The notes: generated by a model not told the origin, from the sequence alone. DNA of 64,000 bases from Hibiscus mutabilis (GCA_019671005.1 CM033728.1:30020594-30084593); one strand, 5' to 3'. Positions 47,583 to 59,628 are shown, counted from the stretch's first letter. A program made the numbers and translations.

Positions 47583-48541
47583 TGAGTCCTCCTCTTTCCG
47601 GACAACACATACAAAGAGACCCGCCAACAGTCAAGTAATTAGTGAACCTATGAGAGACGCTTATAATTAGTTTCTTTCTCTTCTATCTCTCATCTATCTA
47701 TCTATCTATTTTTTATCTATCTATTTTTTCTTTAGTTATTCACTAGAGCAATTATGATCTGGAAGTCGATCCGGGGCAAGTGTTCGGATCTATTATGACA
47801 TATCCATGAGGCGCTCAACGGACCTTTTTAATCTTATAATTATAAAACCTTTTTTGGACTTTACTTTTACATTGGTGCAAAAACAATTTTTTTGTGCAAC
47901 CAGTGTATTGTATTCATATCTTAATTAGAAGTTCCGAGATGGAGTTTTTTTTGTCTTACATAGATAGAACAAACAATATTACTCTATCCCAAATCACGTG
48001 AGCATTCATTACTAAGGGATACTCAAAGATCGATATTTAGTCATTTGAGGGTTTTTATTAGTTTTAATAGAAGCAGAAAATATATATTTTATTTTGCTAT
48101 ATCCGTGGATTACTTATCCTTACGAAACGAAATATCAGACGAAATAGAACGATTTTAGAAATGATATAATGAAATTCTTTGATTGGTTTTTCCCAGAGAG
48201 AGAAATGATCCGTTTTATTTGACCGATGGGTCCAACAAAAACAAACAATTAAAATTACAATTAAATTAATATTTTTTAATATTTTACTATTTAAATTTTA
48301 CTATTTAAATATAAATATTCAAATTGAATAGAAAATCAAATTTCATAATTTAAATGGTAAGGTAATTTATTTAATTAAATTATTTAATTACTAAATTAAA
48401 TGGATTTAATATTTAATAGAAATTAAAATTTAATAGAAATAGAAAATAGAATAAGAATATAATTTAATAGTAATAGAATTTTTGAATTTCTAATTAGAAT
48501 TTCTAATCCTAAAATAATAAATAAACATAGAGCTCTTGTTC
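47583..48541 (-). other. Plastid-derived psaA-ycf3 spacer
   Basis: AT-rich spacer containing a CTAT repeat run (47690-47730) and long A/T stretches (48235-48530) with repeated AATTTAATAG-like words. No gene beyond the flanking remnants. Confidence 0.7.
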
Positions 48542-50589
48542 TTATTCGAAACGCTTCGTGATCTTTAACCAATTATGCGCTTCAATATAATTACCAGGAG
48601 TAAGCGCTATAGCCTGTTTCCAATACTCAGCGGCTTGATCGAACCAAGCCTTCGCTATTTCTGAATCCCCCTGTCGAATGGCCTGTTCTCCTCGGTCGAA
48701 ATAGGCGGTTCAATTCTTTTCCTTAGAACCATACTTGAGAGTTTCCTACCTCATACGGCTCGGCAGTCAATTCTTTTGGTGTCCCATTTTTTTAACCTGC
48801 CCTATATCCAAGTGAATAAGATGAATAAGATTTCTCATAGATCTATCGATTTGTCTCGGGTTAACCAAAAGGGGTTAATTCCATAAGTTTCAAACTTGAA
48901 TTTTGATTAAATTAATAAGAAGTTTTATCTTTTCTCCCACCTTTCAGAAAAATAAAGCATAGGCGTTTCAGGACTATCGTCCGTTAGATTTTTCTAAAAG
49001 GTAACTATCTCGTTTTCATATCATATAGAATTTATATAGAATCCTTGAAAAAGACTTCTTCCTCGTAAAAAAGACTTACTGTCTTTGGGATCTGACGCTA
49101 CACCGCTGCTCAATAACTTAGGGGGTCGGCTCTATTACATAAGTTGATTCCTAATTTTTATCTCATATCATGACATAAATAAGCAGTTCTTGTTTATTGT
49201 ATCGACCCAAAACCTCGCTAATTGATCTTTACGGCGCTTCCTCTATCAATTAGATCTTTATCCATAGAATAAAGTATCTAGGCATATATTTCTTCATATT
49301 TCGACTTCTATGAAGTTTCTTTTTTTGTTACAGCTGATAAAAATCATTTTTTGGACGATGCAATATGTAGAAAGCCTTTTTCTAGTATTTTCTTTACTAG
49401 CGTATTTAAGCGTATTTATTTACTAGCGTATTTGCTCTTTCCTTTTATTATTTCTATAGTGGAGATAGTCGCACGTAATGACAGATCACAGCCATATTAT
49501 TAAAAGCTTGGGGTAAGAACGGGTTTCGCTCTAGTGCTCAAAAATAATATTCTAACACTTTTGTATGTTCTCTGTTACTTGTGTGGATAAGGCCTATGTT
49601 ATAGAGTATATAACTTCGATCATAGGGATCAATTTCTAGTCGCATAGCTTCATAATAATTCTGTAAGGCCTCCGCATAATTTCCTTCGGATTGAGCCGAC
49701 ATCCGTTACGGTCATCATTTGATTCAAAGAATTCTCCGTTCCAAAACCGTACATGAGATTTTCACCTCATACGGCTCCTCCTTTATGTGCATAATGAGAA
49801 TAATCCGTGGAATTAAAAAAAGGTCGAAAGATTGTCATTATGAACTGAGCAGGGCTAATGTTTTTACAAGAAATCTCTAGCCAACCCTCTTGCAAAAGAT
49901 CTTTTCTTACCATCAAGCGTGTTCATATTAGATAAAAAAGTAAACTTCAACAATTTCTTTGTTCTCAACGCTCATTAATTTCCAGGAATTAGTCACTTCA
50001 ACAATCTTTGATGGTTATATGGGTATCTAAAGTACGAACAAGATGGATGTTTGTTGTCCCAACCATTTCTCTTAGTTCCGATCCCGATAAAGAAAGGGAT
50101 CATTAATAACAAAGTTTTCGTGTTGTTGATTCCTAGGTGTAGTGCTTCTTCCTCTATGTCGCCTATTGGTACTAGTGTAGTAGGGTTGAATACAGACCCA
50201 TACCATAGGTGTAACCTTTCGCTCAATACTCGAATCAACAATTGAAGCATCTGAGGTTGCATTAATCGGGGATACACGACAGAAGGAATTGCTTTATTTA
50301 TAAACTTCACCTTCAACAAGCGTAGATTTCTTTTTTGTTTTCAATGTTCTTTTTTTCTATTATGAATAATATGTCTTTTTCCTAAGACTGAGAGTGATAA
50401 AGTAAATAAAAAAGTAAATAAAGTAAAATATATATATATTAATATATATAATAATCAAATCGCACCATCTTTGTAATAAGTAAATACCTCTTTTTCTCCT
50501 GAAGTTGTCAAAATTATTCGTAATAAGATATTGGCTACAATTGAAAAGGTCTTATCAATAAAATTTCCATTTATCTGCGATCTAGGCAT
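48542..50589 (-). pseudogene. ycf3: ycf3 (pafI) pseudogene, three exons, photosystem I assembly factor
   Basis: Ycf3 is a tetratricopeptide protein that assembles photosystem I in the thylakoid. Exon 1 is about 50466-50589 (start MPRSQINGNFIDKTFSIVAN), exon 2 about 49480-49710 (EGNYAEALQNYYEAMRLEID, ALERNPFLPQAFNNMAVICH) and exon 3 48542 to about 48700 (GEQAIRQGDSEIAKAWFDQA to KITKRFE). The two group II introns lie between. Exon 2 has an in-frame TGA in place of an Arg codon after EYYF, one C-to-T step. Exon borders are approximate. A 108-codon frame in intron 1 (49993-50319, minus) is probably chance. Confidence 0.9.
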
Positions 50590-50876
50590 AGGTAGCAATC
50601 CATTCTATAACTCTTTTCATTACCCCTGGTGAGAAAATAAAATGATCTCACAAACAAAGGAAGTGTACAGTACGAAATAACATAAAAGCAGACCCATTCC
50701 ATAAAAAAAATTATTCGAGCCGGGAGGCTAAAGAAAAAGTGATAAAAAAAGTGATGAAAAGTTTTCTATTTTTATAGCTGGTTTTCTAGTAAGAATTGAT
50801 ATTGTTCGTACCTATCGAACAATCTAACATGAATAACTCGCTATTCGCTCGGGTTATCGGCCATAATAATTATGTA

Positions 50877-50963
50877 GGAGAGATGGACGAGTGGTTCAAG
50901 GCGTAGCATTGGAACTGCTATGTAGACTTTTGTTTACCGAGGGTTCGAATCCCTCTCTTTTCG
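50877..50963 (+). tRNA. trnS-GGA: Plastid-derived tRNA-Ser (GGA)
   Basis: 87 bases fold as a class II tRNA with long variable arm: GGAGAGATGGACGAG start, anticodon loop TTGGAAC with GGA, and GGTTCGAATCC T-arm. Against the usual plastid gene it has GGCC to GGAC in the D stem and a T for C near the 3' end (CTTTTCG). Being in nuclear DNA, it is unlikely to be a working plastid tRNA. Confidence 0.9.
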
Positions 50964-51285
50964 CACCTTCACCTAATCCACCAATGTAACTGACTGCACT
51001 GACTACAATGTATCAAATCAAATAAGAACAGATACTATTAGACTCTTCTTTAGATAGATTTTAGATAGATTCTCTATTCCTTTAGATAGATTCTCTATTC
51101 CAAATTCCTTTTTATTTTAATATGGAATACTGAAAATAGCGGCCAGGGGATAAAAATCTCCCTACGAATCTATCATACATGAATAGGAAAAAAAATACCC
51201 GAATCAAACCCATCACCCTGTGTTCACTTAACCTTAACTCAGGTGAAAAGGGGGCAGAAACCTTGTTTTGTTATTTTAGTTTGGT
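50964..51285. other. Plastid-derived trnS-rps4 spacer
   Basis: Contains three near-copies of TTAGATAGATTCTCTATTCC-like sequence (51050-51100). No gene. Confidence 0.7.
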
Positions 51286-51886
51286 TTAAGTCGGACGAGA
51301 ATAATATTCTACGACAAGCAATTCATTTATTTTCAAACCAACCCATTTCCTATCTATTATTTAATTGACTAATCCATTATATTGTAATGCGTGAAGGGTC
51401 AAATGCTTTGGTAATTCCTCATGGGTGGATGAATCAAGATAATTTTGGATCAGAGTTCTAGATTTTTGTTCATCCCTCGCTGAAATAATATCTCGGGGTT
51501 TGCAGCGATAACTTGGTATATCTATGTCGCCCATTAACTAAAATATGTCTATGGTTAACTAATTGGCGGGTTGAGGAATAGTCGAAGCCATACCCAATCG
51601 AAAAAGGATGTTATCCAAACGCATTTCAAGTAATTGTAGTAAAACATGACTGTTGACCCTTTGGCTTTTTGGCAATCCGAACTTATTTAAGTAATTGTCG
51701 TTCGTAAGGCCATAATGAAAATGCAATTTTGTTTTTCTTCTAAACGAATACGGTATTGAGATTTTTTATTGGGGCACGCGGTTGGTTTCTAAGATCGCTT
51801 CCGGCTCTAGGCCTTTTACTAGTTAGTCCCGGTAAAGCCCCCAGATGGCGTATTTTTTTTAAACGAGGCCCTCGGTAACGTGACAT
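51286..51886 (-). pseudogene. rps4: rps4 pseudogene, plastid ribosomal protein S4
   Basis: S4 nucleates small-subunit assembly on 16S rRNA. The start MSRYRGPRLKKIRHLGALPG is at 51886 and the family C-terminus (ELLVVEYYSRPT then TAA) at 51286. A frameshift about 35 codons in follows DLRNQPRA, and further indels occur near 51550-51720. Total length 601 nt is not a multiple of three; the intact gene is about 606 nt. Confidence 0.9.
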
Positions 51887-52438
51887 AAGGACTCCTTATT
51901 AATTTGAATTTTATTGAAATTTTATAAACCGAAATTAAAACTGAACTAAATGAAGCGAAATCGACTGAAGGATTGTACTACAAATATTAATGAGATGAAT
52001 TGGATCAATATCCATATCCATATTTTTTGTATTGTATATAATGTATACAAAAAATCAAACAAAATAAAAAAATGAAAATAAAAAATATATAAAAATAAAA
52101 AGATAAAAGATAATATATATAATAATAACAATATATATAAAATAGATATAATATAGAAATAAATTGAATATAATATTCAATATATAAATAAATTAATATA
52201 AATAAATTAAACCAAAAACAAAAAGAGTTTCCTTTTTTTGTTTTCTTGATTTATTCTGCAAAGATCTAACTCCTCAAATTTTATCCCTAATTGGAAGTTT
52301 CTACGACATAATAAACAGATTGTTGACCTTTGGAAAGAAAAAAAAGGGGGAAAAGCTTTTTCAATGTTCTTTGATTTCAAAGATTAAAAAAAAACATTAT
52401 AAATCATGTAAAAAAGTCAAAAAGCAAACAAATAGGGA
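51887..52438. other. Plastid-derived rps4-trnT spacer
   Basis: Very AT-rich, with TATATA and AAATAAATTAA runs (52080-52210). Nothing else recognised. Confidence 0.7.
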
Positions 52439-52500
52439 AAGCCAGCTATCGGAATCGAACCGATGACCATCGCGATGCTCTAACCTCTAAGCTAAGCGGG
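52439..52500 (-). pseudogene. trnT-UGU: tRNA-Thr (UGU) pseudogene lacking the anticodon loop
   Basis: The minus strand keeps the acceptor, D-arm and T-arm of plastid trnT-UGU (GCCCGCTTAGCTTAGAGG; GGTTCGATTCC). The anticodon stem-loop is collapsed: GCATC is followed directly by GCGATGG, with about 11 bases including TGT missing. The deletion lies between short GCGATG-like repeats, suggesting slippage. It cannot be a working tRNA. Confidence 0.88.
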
Positions 52501-53393
52501 CTCAAATATCAAATAATAGAAATTTTGTATCCATAGGAATTCAGCAAACTACTACGATCTTATCTATTAACTATCTATTAGTTATTCATAATTACTATGA
52601 ATTCTATTAGTTATTCATAATTACTATGAATTATTAATATGAATTATAGACTAGAATTTAGAAAAACTAGAATTTAAAATTTTGAATGCCATACTTAATA
52701 TAACAATATAACATATTTATTATAATAAAAATAATGGTAGATTCAATCTAATATTCAATCTAATATTCAATCTAATGTTGATAGAATATAATAATTAAGA
52801 ATATAATAATTCTATTTTCTTTCAAATTTTAAAATTATTTTAATTATTTAATTCTATTTGATTATTCTATTTAGTTTAGAGTTCTAAATAGAGATAATTA
52901 GAATGAAACTTTTTTTAGACTAAAAAATTTGAATTATCTTTGAATTCGAAATAGAAATGAAATCCAGATCATTCATAATGGGAGACTCCTTTCATTTGTC
53001 TTTTGTTTTCATTCATAAAGGCGGAAGCTAAGACGAAAAAAAAGAATCGACCGTCGAGTATTCCACCAAATTGCCCGAGAAAACGGGAGTAAGAGTGGCA
53101 TATATATGTTATGGAATACCCATCCATATTGAATTGCGAATACAGAAATGATAAAATATTTTCTGATTGGACCAAAAAAAAATAAAAATAAATATGGGTC
53201 TCCAATAGAGACGAAAGAAGATAAACAAACAAGAAAAGAAATAAAAAAAAAAAATAGGGAAAGACCCTTCGATATAAGAATCACTATCTATATCTACTAA
53301 ATCGCATAAAAAGAAAGAAAATAAACAAATGAAAGAAAGGGGAAAGGAGGGAGAAGGGGGGGCATCCTAATGAGATCCTAATCTCAAGACACG
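52501..53393. other. Plastid-derived trnT-trnL spacer
   Basis: AT-rich with short tandem words (TATTAGTTATTCATAATTAC at 52566-52585 and again at 52605-52624; CAATCTAATATT repeated three times near 52744-52780). No gene; open frames on the minus strand at 52969-53284 look like chance. Confidence 0.7.
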
Positions 53394-54034
53394 GGGGATA
53401 TGGCGAAATTGGTAGACGCTACGGACTTAATTGGATTGAGCCTTGGTATGGAAACCTACTAAGTGATAACTTTTAAATTCAGAGAAACCCTGGAATGAAA
53501 AAATGGGCAATCCTGAGCCAAATCCTATTATTTTACGAAAATAAACATAAACAAAAGTTTAGCAAGCGAGAATAATAATAATAATAAAAGGAAAGGATAG
53601 GTGCAGAGACTCAATGGAAGCTATTCTAACAAATGGGGTTGACTGTTGGTAAAGGAATCCTTATATCGAAATTCCAGAAAGGATGCAAGATATACCTATA
53701 TAAATTATAAATAATAAAAAAAAATAGGTATACTAACGAAAAACTATCTCAAAAAAGACGACCCGAACCCGTATTTTTTTTATATGCAAAATCTATTTAT
53801 ATGAAAAATAAAAAGAATTGTCCAAGTTGAAGAAAGAATCGAATAGAATATTCATTAATCAAATCATTCACTCCATAGTCTGATAAATCTTTTGAAAAAC
53901 TGATTAATCGGACGAGAATAAAGATAGAGTCCCGTTCTACATGTCAATATCAATACCGACAACAATGAAATTTATAGTAAGAGGAAAATCCGTCGACTTT
54001 AAAAATCGTGAGGGTTCAAGTCCCTCTATCCCCA
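53394..54034 (+). tRNA. trnL-UAA: Plastid-derived tRNA-Leu (UAA) with group I intron
   Basis: The 5' exon is 53394-53428 (GGGGATATGGCGAAATTGG to ACTT) and the 3' exon 53985-54034 (AAAATCCGTCGACTT to CCTCTATCCCCA), splitting the anticodon after U34 as in plastids. The group I intron is 556 bp. One T-to-A change lies in the 3' exon variable region (CTTTAAAAATCG). Structure is otherwise preserved, but the copy is nuclear. Confidence 0.93.
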
Positions 54035-54426
54035 ACCCCAAAAAGTCCGTTTGCTATCTATTTATTTTATCCTACCTTTTTTTGTTAGGGGTTCAAAGTT
54101 CCTTCTGTTTCTCGTTCATCCTATTCTTTGCCATTTTACAAGCGTATCCTAGCAGAATTTTGTTCTCTTATCACATCACAAGTCTTGTGATATATTGTGA
54201 TATATATATGATATACGTACAAATCTCTTGAGCAAGGAATACCTATTTGAATGATTCATAATCCATATGATTACTCATATGGAAATTTACAAAGTCTTCC
54301 TTTTAAAGATCCAAGAAATTTCCGTTCGAGACTTTTCATTTAATACTTTTTCATTTTTTTTGTTTTCATTTTTAATTGACATTGACCCAAGTCATCTAGT
54401 ATTATGAGGATAATGCGTCGGTAATG
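54035..54426. other. Plastid-derived trnL-trnF spacer
   Basis: Ordinary AT-rich spacer; this is the marker region used in plant phylogeny. No gene. Confidence 0.75.
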
Positions 54427-54431
54427 GTCGG

Positions 54432-54468
<37 letters not shown>

Positions 54469-54499
54469 CGTGTCACCAGTTCAAATCTGGTTCCTAGCA
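54427..54499 (+). tRNA. trnF-GAA: Plastid-derived tRNA-Phe (GAA), acceptor stem mutated
   Basis: 73 bases with anticodon loop CTGAAAA and T-arm CCAGTTCAAATCTGG. The 3' acceptor strand reads TCCTAGC instead of TCCTGGC, leaving C3 opposite A. This G-to-A change would weaken the acceptor stem. Confidence 0.92.
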
Positions 54500-55263
54500 T
54501 ATGATTCATTTGTATGAGTATCTACTCTACAAATTAATTGATATGGATCGACATAATACATACTTATCTAGCTAAGTATCTGGGAGTAAACCCTCTTTTT
54601 ATTTATTTATTTTATTTATTTTTTCTATTTTGTATTTATTTTATCTTTTTTAAATGAGCAAAGAGTATATTCTAATGTGTCTATTATAATGTAGTAAAAG
54701 AAAAAATTTGCTTATCTTTCCTCTTCTTTTTTATTTGTTCACACTGTGGCTCCTCACATTCAAAAAGAATGTTAATACTTCATACATATTTTATCATATT
54801 TTAATAAAAGATGTTTCTTTTATTAAAATATTAAAATAGTTGGTTGAAAGGCCCAACCAAAAGTCTGGTCTAGAGAAGTTCAAAGCTAGAAATAACCAAG
54901 ACTCATCTCAGCTATAGTACAAATAGAATTCGATCCCCTTTCATTTATTTCTTTGTATTCTCTTTCATATTCCATTTCTTCATTCCCTTCTACGCCACTC
55001 TCTAGAGTTCATCTAAGTGATGCGTGCGATACAAAGTTAATGGTACAAAACCCTTATTGTTCATTCTATTGTCTCGGCTCGTCCGAAATACAATAAAAAA
55101 GTCTCCTCAAAAATTGAGAATCTCAATGATGTATTTGTATTTCTTTTTATTTATTAGCCTATCCATAAGAATACGAATGAAACCTCAATTCCTCTGTTTG
55201 AGCTAGAAGAGAATGTACAAATATTCCTTGAATATTCGAAGTTGTAATTTTGTTTCTTATCAT
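54500..55263. other. Plastid-derived trnF-ndhJ spacer
   Basis: AT-rich, with TTTATTTATTTTATTTATTT runs near 54600-54640. No gene; the frame at 55024-55206 is chance. Confidence 0.7.
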
Positions 55264-55740
55264 TCAATGACCATCTTGTATTTCATAAAAATTGAGGGCA
55301 ATATAATCCTTACGTAAAGGCCACCCTATCCAACTTTCAGGCATTAAGATACGTTTCAGTCGTGGATGGTTCTCATAAGAGATTCCTAACATGTCGTAAG
55401 ATTCTCGTTCTTGAAAATTCACACTTTTCCAAACCCAGAAAATAGACGGAATTCTAGGGTTACTCCTTGGAGCAAATACTTTTATAAATACTTCCTCCGG
55501 TTGATCTACACCATACTCTATTCTCGTAAGATGATACACACTGGCTACTTGATCCGCTTGGTGCTACATCATAGGCACATGGGAACGGAGATAATTGTAA
55601 CCATATACATATAAAATAACAGCAATGGAATGCCAATCCTTGGGCTTTATTTGTAAAGTCTCTATTCCTTGGTAATCAAAGCCCAAAGATCTATGAACCA
55701 GCCCGTGTTTGACTAGCCAAACGGACAAACGACCCTGCAT
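55264..55740 (-). pseudogene. ndhJ: ndhJ pseudogene, plastid NDH complex subunit J
   Basis: A subunit of the chloroplast NADH dehydrogenase-like complex. Start MQGRLSVWLVKHGLVHRSLG is at 55740. The C-terminal part (VYHLTRIEYGVDQPEEV to FYEIQDGH) is open from 55539 to 55264. Between them a one-base loss (CCCATGTGCC) and a later one-base gain near 55560 put about ten codons out of frame, with a TAG inside. Total length, 477 nt, equals the intact gene. Confidence 0.92.
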
Positions 55741-55870
55741 CTTTTTATCTCTCCCGCACTTTTCTTTTTATTTGTAATTTGTATAAGATAAGTATTTCAC
55801 ATTTACGATGAAATCGAATTTATGAAGATTAATTCGTTGTTTGTTATTCTGTTTTGTAAAAAAATCCTAC

Positions 55871-56614
55871 CTAATTCACTAATTCGTGGGAAGATAGTGA
55901 ACCCTTGTAGTTGAAAACGCGTTTCAGGAGGAATCTCTCAAGTAGATGGTGGTTGATAGAGTAATCCTTGATTATAATTTCAGTATGAGTCTGCGTACAA
56001 GACAAAACTTGTGATTGGTAGTAAAACACCGACCCCCTGTTGAGATCTAATTTGATCTTCATAGATTTTGTGAGATATTTTCTTATGAAGTTTTGTTATA
56101 GCATCTATAATCGCCTCAGGTTTAGGGGACAGCCCGGCAAATAGACATCCACATGAATTAGCTTATCGACCCCCGAACAGTACTATAAGAATCGAAGATG
56201 AACATCCCCCTGTAATTGTACACGCACCCATAGCAATAACATATTTAGGTTCGGGCATTTGTTCATATAATCTCACTAAAGAGGGAGCCATTTTCATTGT
56301 TATTGTTCCAATTTGTTAAAATTAGGTCCGCCTGTCTAGGACTCGATCTTGGTACCAGCCCATAACGATCAAAGTCGAATCGTGAGCCTATTAATGAAGC
56401 AAATTCAATAAAGCAACAACTGGTACCATAAAGAAGTGGCCATAAACTGGAGAGTCTTGACCAATTTGAAAGATCATTTAATGTAGTTGAAATAGCTGAA
56501 TTTTGGGTTGTTCGATCAAGTAAGGGAAATTCGATGGAATTCATACTCAATGTTATTATTATTTTGACTTTTTTCTTTCTTTTTATTATCTGAATATTCA
56601 GGAACTAAGACCAT
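55871..56614 (-). pseudogene. ndhK: ndhK pseudogene, plastid NDH complex subunit K
   Basis: NdhK carries the N2-type iron-sulphur cluster of the NDH complex. The usual start overlaps the end of ndhC (MVLVPEYSDNKKKEK, 56614). MNSIEFPLLDRTTQNS through WPLLYGTSCCFIEFASLIGS is open to about 56310, keeping the CC pair of the cluster site. Frames then break (near 56310, and between 56260 and 56060 around the remaining cysteines). The C-terminal end (KGSLSSHELVN) is readable at 55871-55903. Confidence 0.9.
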
Positions 56615-56967
56615 TCCAATGCTCCTTTTCGCCATGCATAAACTGAACCAACAATTAGGATAAGCACGAAAATGAAAGCTTCTATGAATACGGGTACCCC
56701 CAATACATCGAAACTCATTGCCCATGGATAAAGAAAAACCGTTTCAACATCAAAAACAACAAAAACTAGAGCAAACATATAATAACGGATTCGAAATTGT
56801 AACCAAGCATCGCCCATTGGTTCTATACCCGATTCATAACTAGAAAGTTTTTCTGGACCCTTTCTAATCGGGGCTAAAACTCCAGAAATTAGAAATGCCA
56901 AAATAGGAATAGCACTTGATATTATTAGAAATGCCCAGAAAATATCATATTCGTAAAGCAGAAACAT
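56605..56967 (-). CDS. ndhC: ndhC, plastid NDH complex subunit C (open frame preserved in NUPT)
   Basis: A small three-helix membrane subunit of the chloroplast NDH complex (NuoA/ND3 family). All 120 codons are open, MFLLYEYDIFWAFLIISSAI to WRKGALEWS, the full family length. The conserved loop YESGIEPMGDAW (residues 43-54) and three hydrophobic segments (about 9-30, 62-85, 88-110) are present. It overlaps the start of ndhK as in plastids. With no nuclear promoter or transit peptide visible it is most likely non-functional despite the open frame. Confidence 0.9.
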   Translation of the reverse strand: MFLLYEYDIFWAFLIISSAIPILAFLISGVLAPIRKGPEKLSSYESGIEPMGDAWLQFRIRYYMFALVFVVFDVETVFLYPWAMSFDVLGVPVFIEAFIFVLILIVGSVYAWRKGALEWS

Positions 56968-58048
56968 AGACGAGCTCCTATGAATGTGAAAAATAGATCA
57001 GATTAGTCGATTCGACCTGTAATTCATTGTGAAGTCATCCACAACTATTAGTTTAGTCAAAACAACAATTCAGTTTGATCGAATCATCTAGTTTTGTTTG
57101 TTTGATGTGTTTCCATGTTGTGTTTTAAGTTTTATTGATTGGAATTAATCCTATTTTATTTACATTACACCAATTTCTTTTGATTTAATTTCGATATAGT
57201 ACTAATTTGTATAGTAATAGTATAAATATATATTTATACTATTATTATATAGTAATATAGTATACAAATCCAAAACAAGTAATACTTTTTCGTTTTCACT
57301 CATTTTGATTTCGAATTTTTCTAAATTATTTTTCTAAATAAAAAGAATAAAAGGAATTTGAGTATCTAACTAATATCTAGTATGTATTAGAATTTTAGAA
57401 ATAAAAAAGCCTTCAAATTCAAATTCAGAAATTCTATTTATTTATTCTATTTATTTTATTCTAAATCTCAAATTTTTATTTTATATCTATATTTTATATC
57501 TATATATATTTCTATATATTATTTATATATTATTTATAATTTATATATATTTAATAGATTCTGTATGAAATTATGTTTATGAAAAGATCTTTCTTTGTTT
57601 TTCAAACTCTGACGTGTCAACAAATCCATACAATCGTGTCAACAAATCCATACAATTAAGGCGCTCTTAGATCCGTGCGACTCAATATTAGATTCGATTT
57701 GAGTTGAGTTGAATTAGGTTGGTTTTTTTTTCTTTTTTTTACCTTTACCGGATTCGTGTCATAATTTTGACTCCAAGGATTCACACAAATTTGGTGGTAT
57801 ACCGGAAGAAGTCTCACCAACTCTTTGATTACGGACAGTAAAATATGGGAATGATTTTAACCAAGCAACTGGAAGATACCAGTTCCAATCAACAAAGAAT
57901 ACAATAATTAGCAAAAAAACTATACAAATTTTTTAGTTGTATTTGGATATTCTTTATTTTTTTAATTTGCTTTAGTTTTAAGAATATTATTTTCATTTTT
58001 ATTAATTTACTGAATATTGAAAATTAATAAAAGAGAAAATAAAAAATA
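56968..58048. other. Plastid-derived ndhC-trnV spacer
   Basis: A 1.1-kb AT-rich spacer with a short tandem duplication (GTGTCAACAAATCCATACAA at 57613-57632 and 57635-57654) and TATATATTT runs (57475-57560). No gene. Confidence 0.7.
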
Positions 58049-58719
58049 TAGGGCTATACGGACTCGAACCGTAGACCTTCTCAGTAAAAACAGATCGAAC
58101 TGATTATTATCAAAATGATTCGCCTATTTCAAAGACCCAACATGCATTTTTTTTTGCATTGGGCTCTTTCATTAAGCGATAGAAAGATCAGCTAGTCTAC
58201 CATATATAATATATATTTTTTCTAAGAAAAAAGAAGATGGTTCCGTGTGCTCGATTCATTCTTCGATACAGGAGCACTCCAAAAGTGTTTCAAAGAAAGG
58301 AAGGGTTATCTTGACGTAGGTCCGCTTACGGCCTAGATCAACCTAAGTTAAATGGAGTCTCTATCATCCTGATTAAAAAATCAAACATGAAACTTCATAC
58401 ACCTTAAGATTCATAGGACGAAAAAGAGCATTTTTGAGGTCCTTATACTCATTATGCCTAGCATTGAATAGACTGGGTATTCACCCTATCAATATCTCAA
58501 ATCAACGATGGGTTCGCCGGATCCCGCCTAAACTAAACGGCACCCGAATCGGACCGAACCATTTGTCAGGCTATTGTTCTCTTGTTTTGTTCTTTCAAAG
58601 TAATGGAGTAAGACATTGATTTCTCAAAAGGATCCATTCTTTTGATTGCATGATAGACTTCCCTGAAAAACATTGGCTCGCGTGTAAACAAGGTGCTCTA
58701 CCAACTGAGCTATAGCCCT
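58049..58719 (-). tRNA. trnV-UAC: Plastid-derived tRNA-Val (UAC) with group II intron
   Basis: The 5' exon (minus strand, from 58719) reads AGGGCTATAGCTCAGTTGG, then GAGCACCTTGTTTAC with anticodon TAC; the usual CCTCG is CCTTG, a C-to-T change. The 3' exon ends at 58049 with GGTTCGAGTCCGTATAGCCC. A group II intron of about 600 bp lies between; exon borders are approximate (5' exon to about 58681, 3' exon from about 58085). Confidence 0.87.
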
Positions 58720-58913
58720 TGTATTTGTGATACATAGTTTATCATATTATGTAGATAACTTCTTGTCAAGATGAATATTAGATGATCCAACAGCATAATC
58801 ATACCTTTTTGGTTGGTTTGATTGGTATTGCTTAGAAGTAATATTGGATTTATAATCCATCGATGTGATAGGTCCATTTTCTTTCTCTTTATGATTCCTT
58901 ATGATAATAAATG

Positions 58914-58986
58914 ACCTACTTAACTCAGCGGTTAGAGTATTGCTTTCATACGGCGGGAGTCATTGGTTCAAATCCAATAGTAGGTA
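58914..58986 (+). tRNA. trnM-CAU: Plastid-derived tRNA-Met (CAU), elongator
   Basis: 73 bases with ACCTACT/AGTAGGT acceptor stem, anticodon loop TTCATAC and T-arm TTGGTTCAAATCCAA. No stem mismatch is seen. Confidence 0.93.
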
Positions 58987-59226
58987 GAACTTATTAGATA
59001 CCGTCGATCCCGGTGTCTAATAAGTTTTTCTACCCACCTTCTTTTATTGATTTTCTATCTTTTTCATCCTATTCTATTTCCGTTTTCAATTTTCAAATTT
59101 TTCGTTAGATCAAAATCTGATTTCACTTTTGATTGTATTTGATTCTATTTATTTAATCGAGAATCAAAATGGGATGTATAAACGAAAGTTCTGTTTATAC
59201 GAAAATTCTTTTGATTAACCAACTAG

Positions 59227-59628
59227 TTACGAAATCGCGTTGATAGCCTCTACTCGTGTCCTAGCCCGTTTGAGAGCTAGATTTGCCTCAATTGTTTGCC
59301 TCTTGCCTTCAGCTTTCCTCAAGTTAGCTTCCGCTATTTCAAGAGCTTGTTGAGCCTCTTGTGGATCAATGTCACTACCCTTCTCCGCATCATTTACTAA
59401 AATAGTGATTTCATTGTTGCCTATTCTAGCAAAACCACCCATCGAGCCATCGTTAACCATTGGTCGTTAAGGCGTATTCTCAAAATACCTATATCTACAG
59501 CTGTGGCAATAGGCGCGTGATTTGTAATACGCCAATTTGTCCGCTATTAGTAGATAAAATGATTTCTTTCACTTCTGAATCCCAAACAATTCGATTAGGG
59601 GTAAGTACGCGCAAAGATTTAAGGTCAT
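59227..59628 (-). pseudogene. atpE: atpE pseudogene, plastid ATP synthase epsilon subunit
   Basis: Epsilon inhibits ATP hydrolysis in CF1. The start ATG at 59628 overlaps the atpB stop (ATGA) as in plastids. The C-terminal half is open at 59227-59440 (GGFARIGNNEITILVNDAEK to ARTRVEAINAIS). Single-base losses near 59525 (ATTACAAATCACG) and near 59443 (GGCTCGATGG) break the N-terminal half. Confidence 0.9.

Noticed and set aside
49993..50319. A 108-codon minus-strand frame between ycf3 exons 1 and 2
   Set aside because: It lies in the ycf3 intron of plastid origin and matches no maturase or other intron protein I know.
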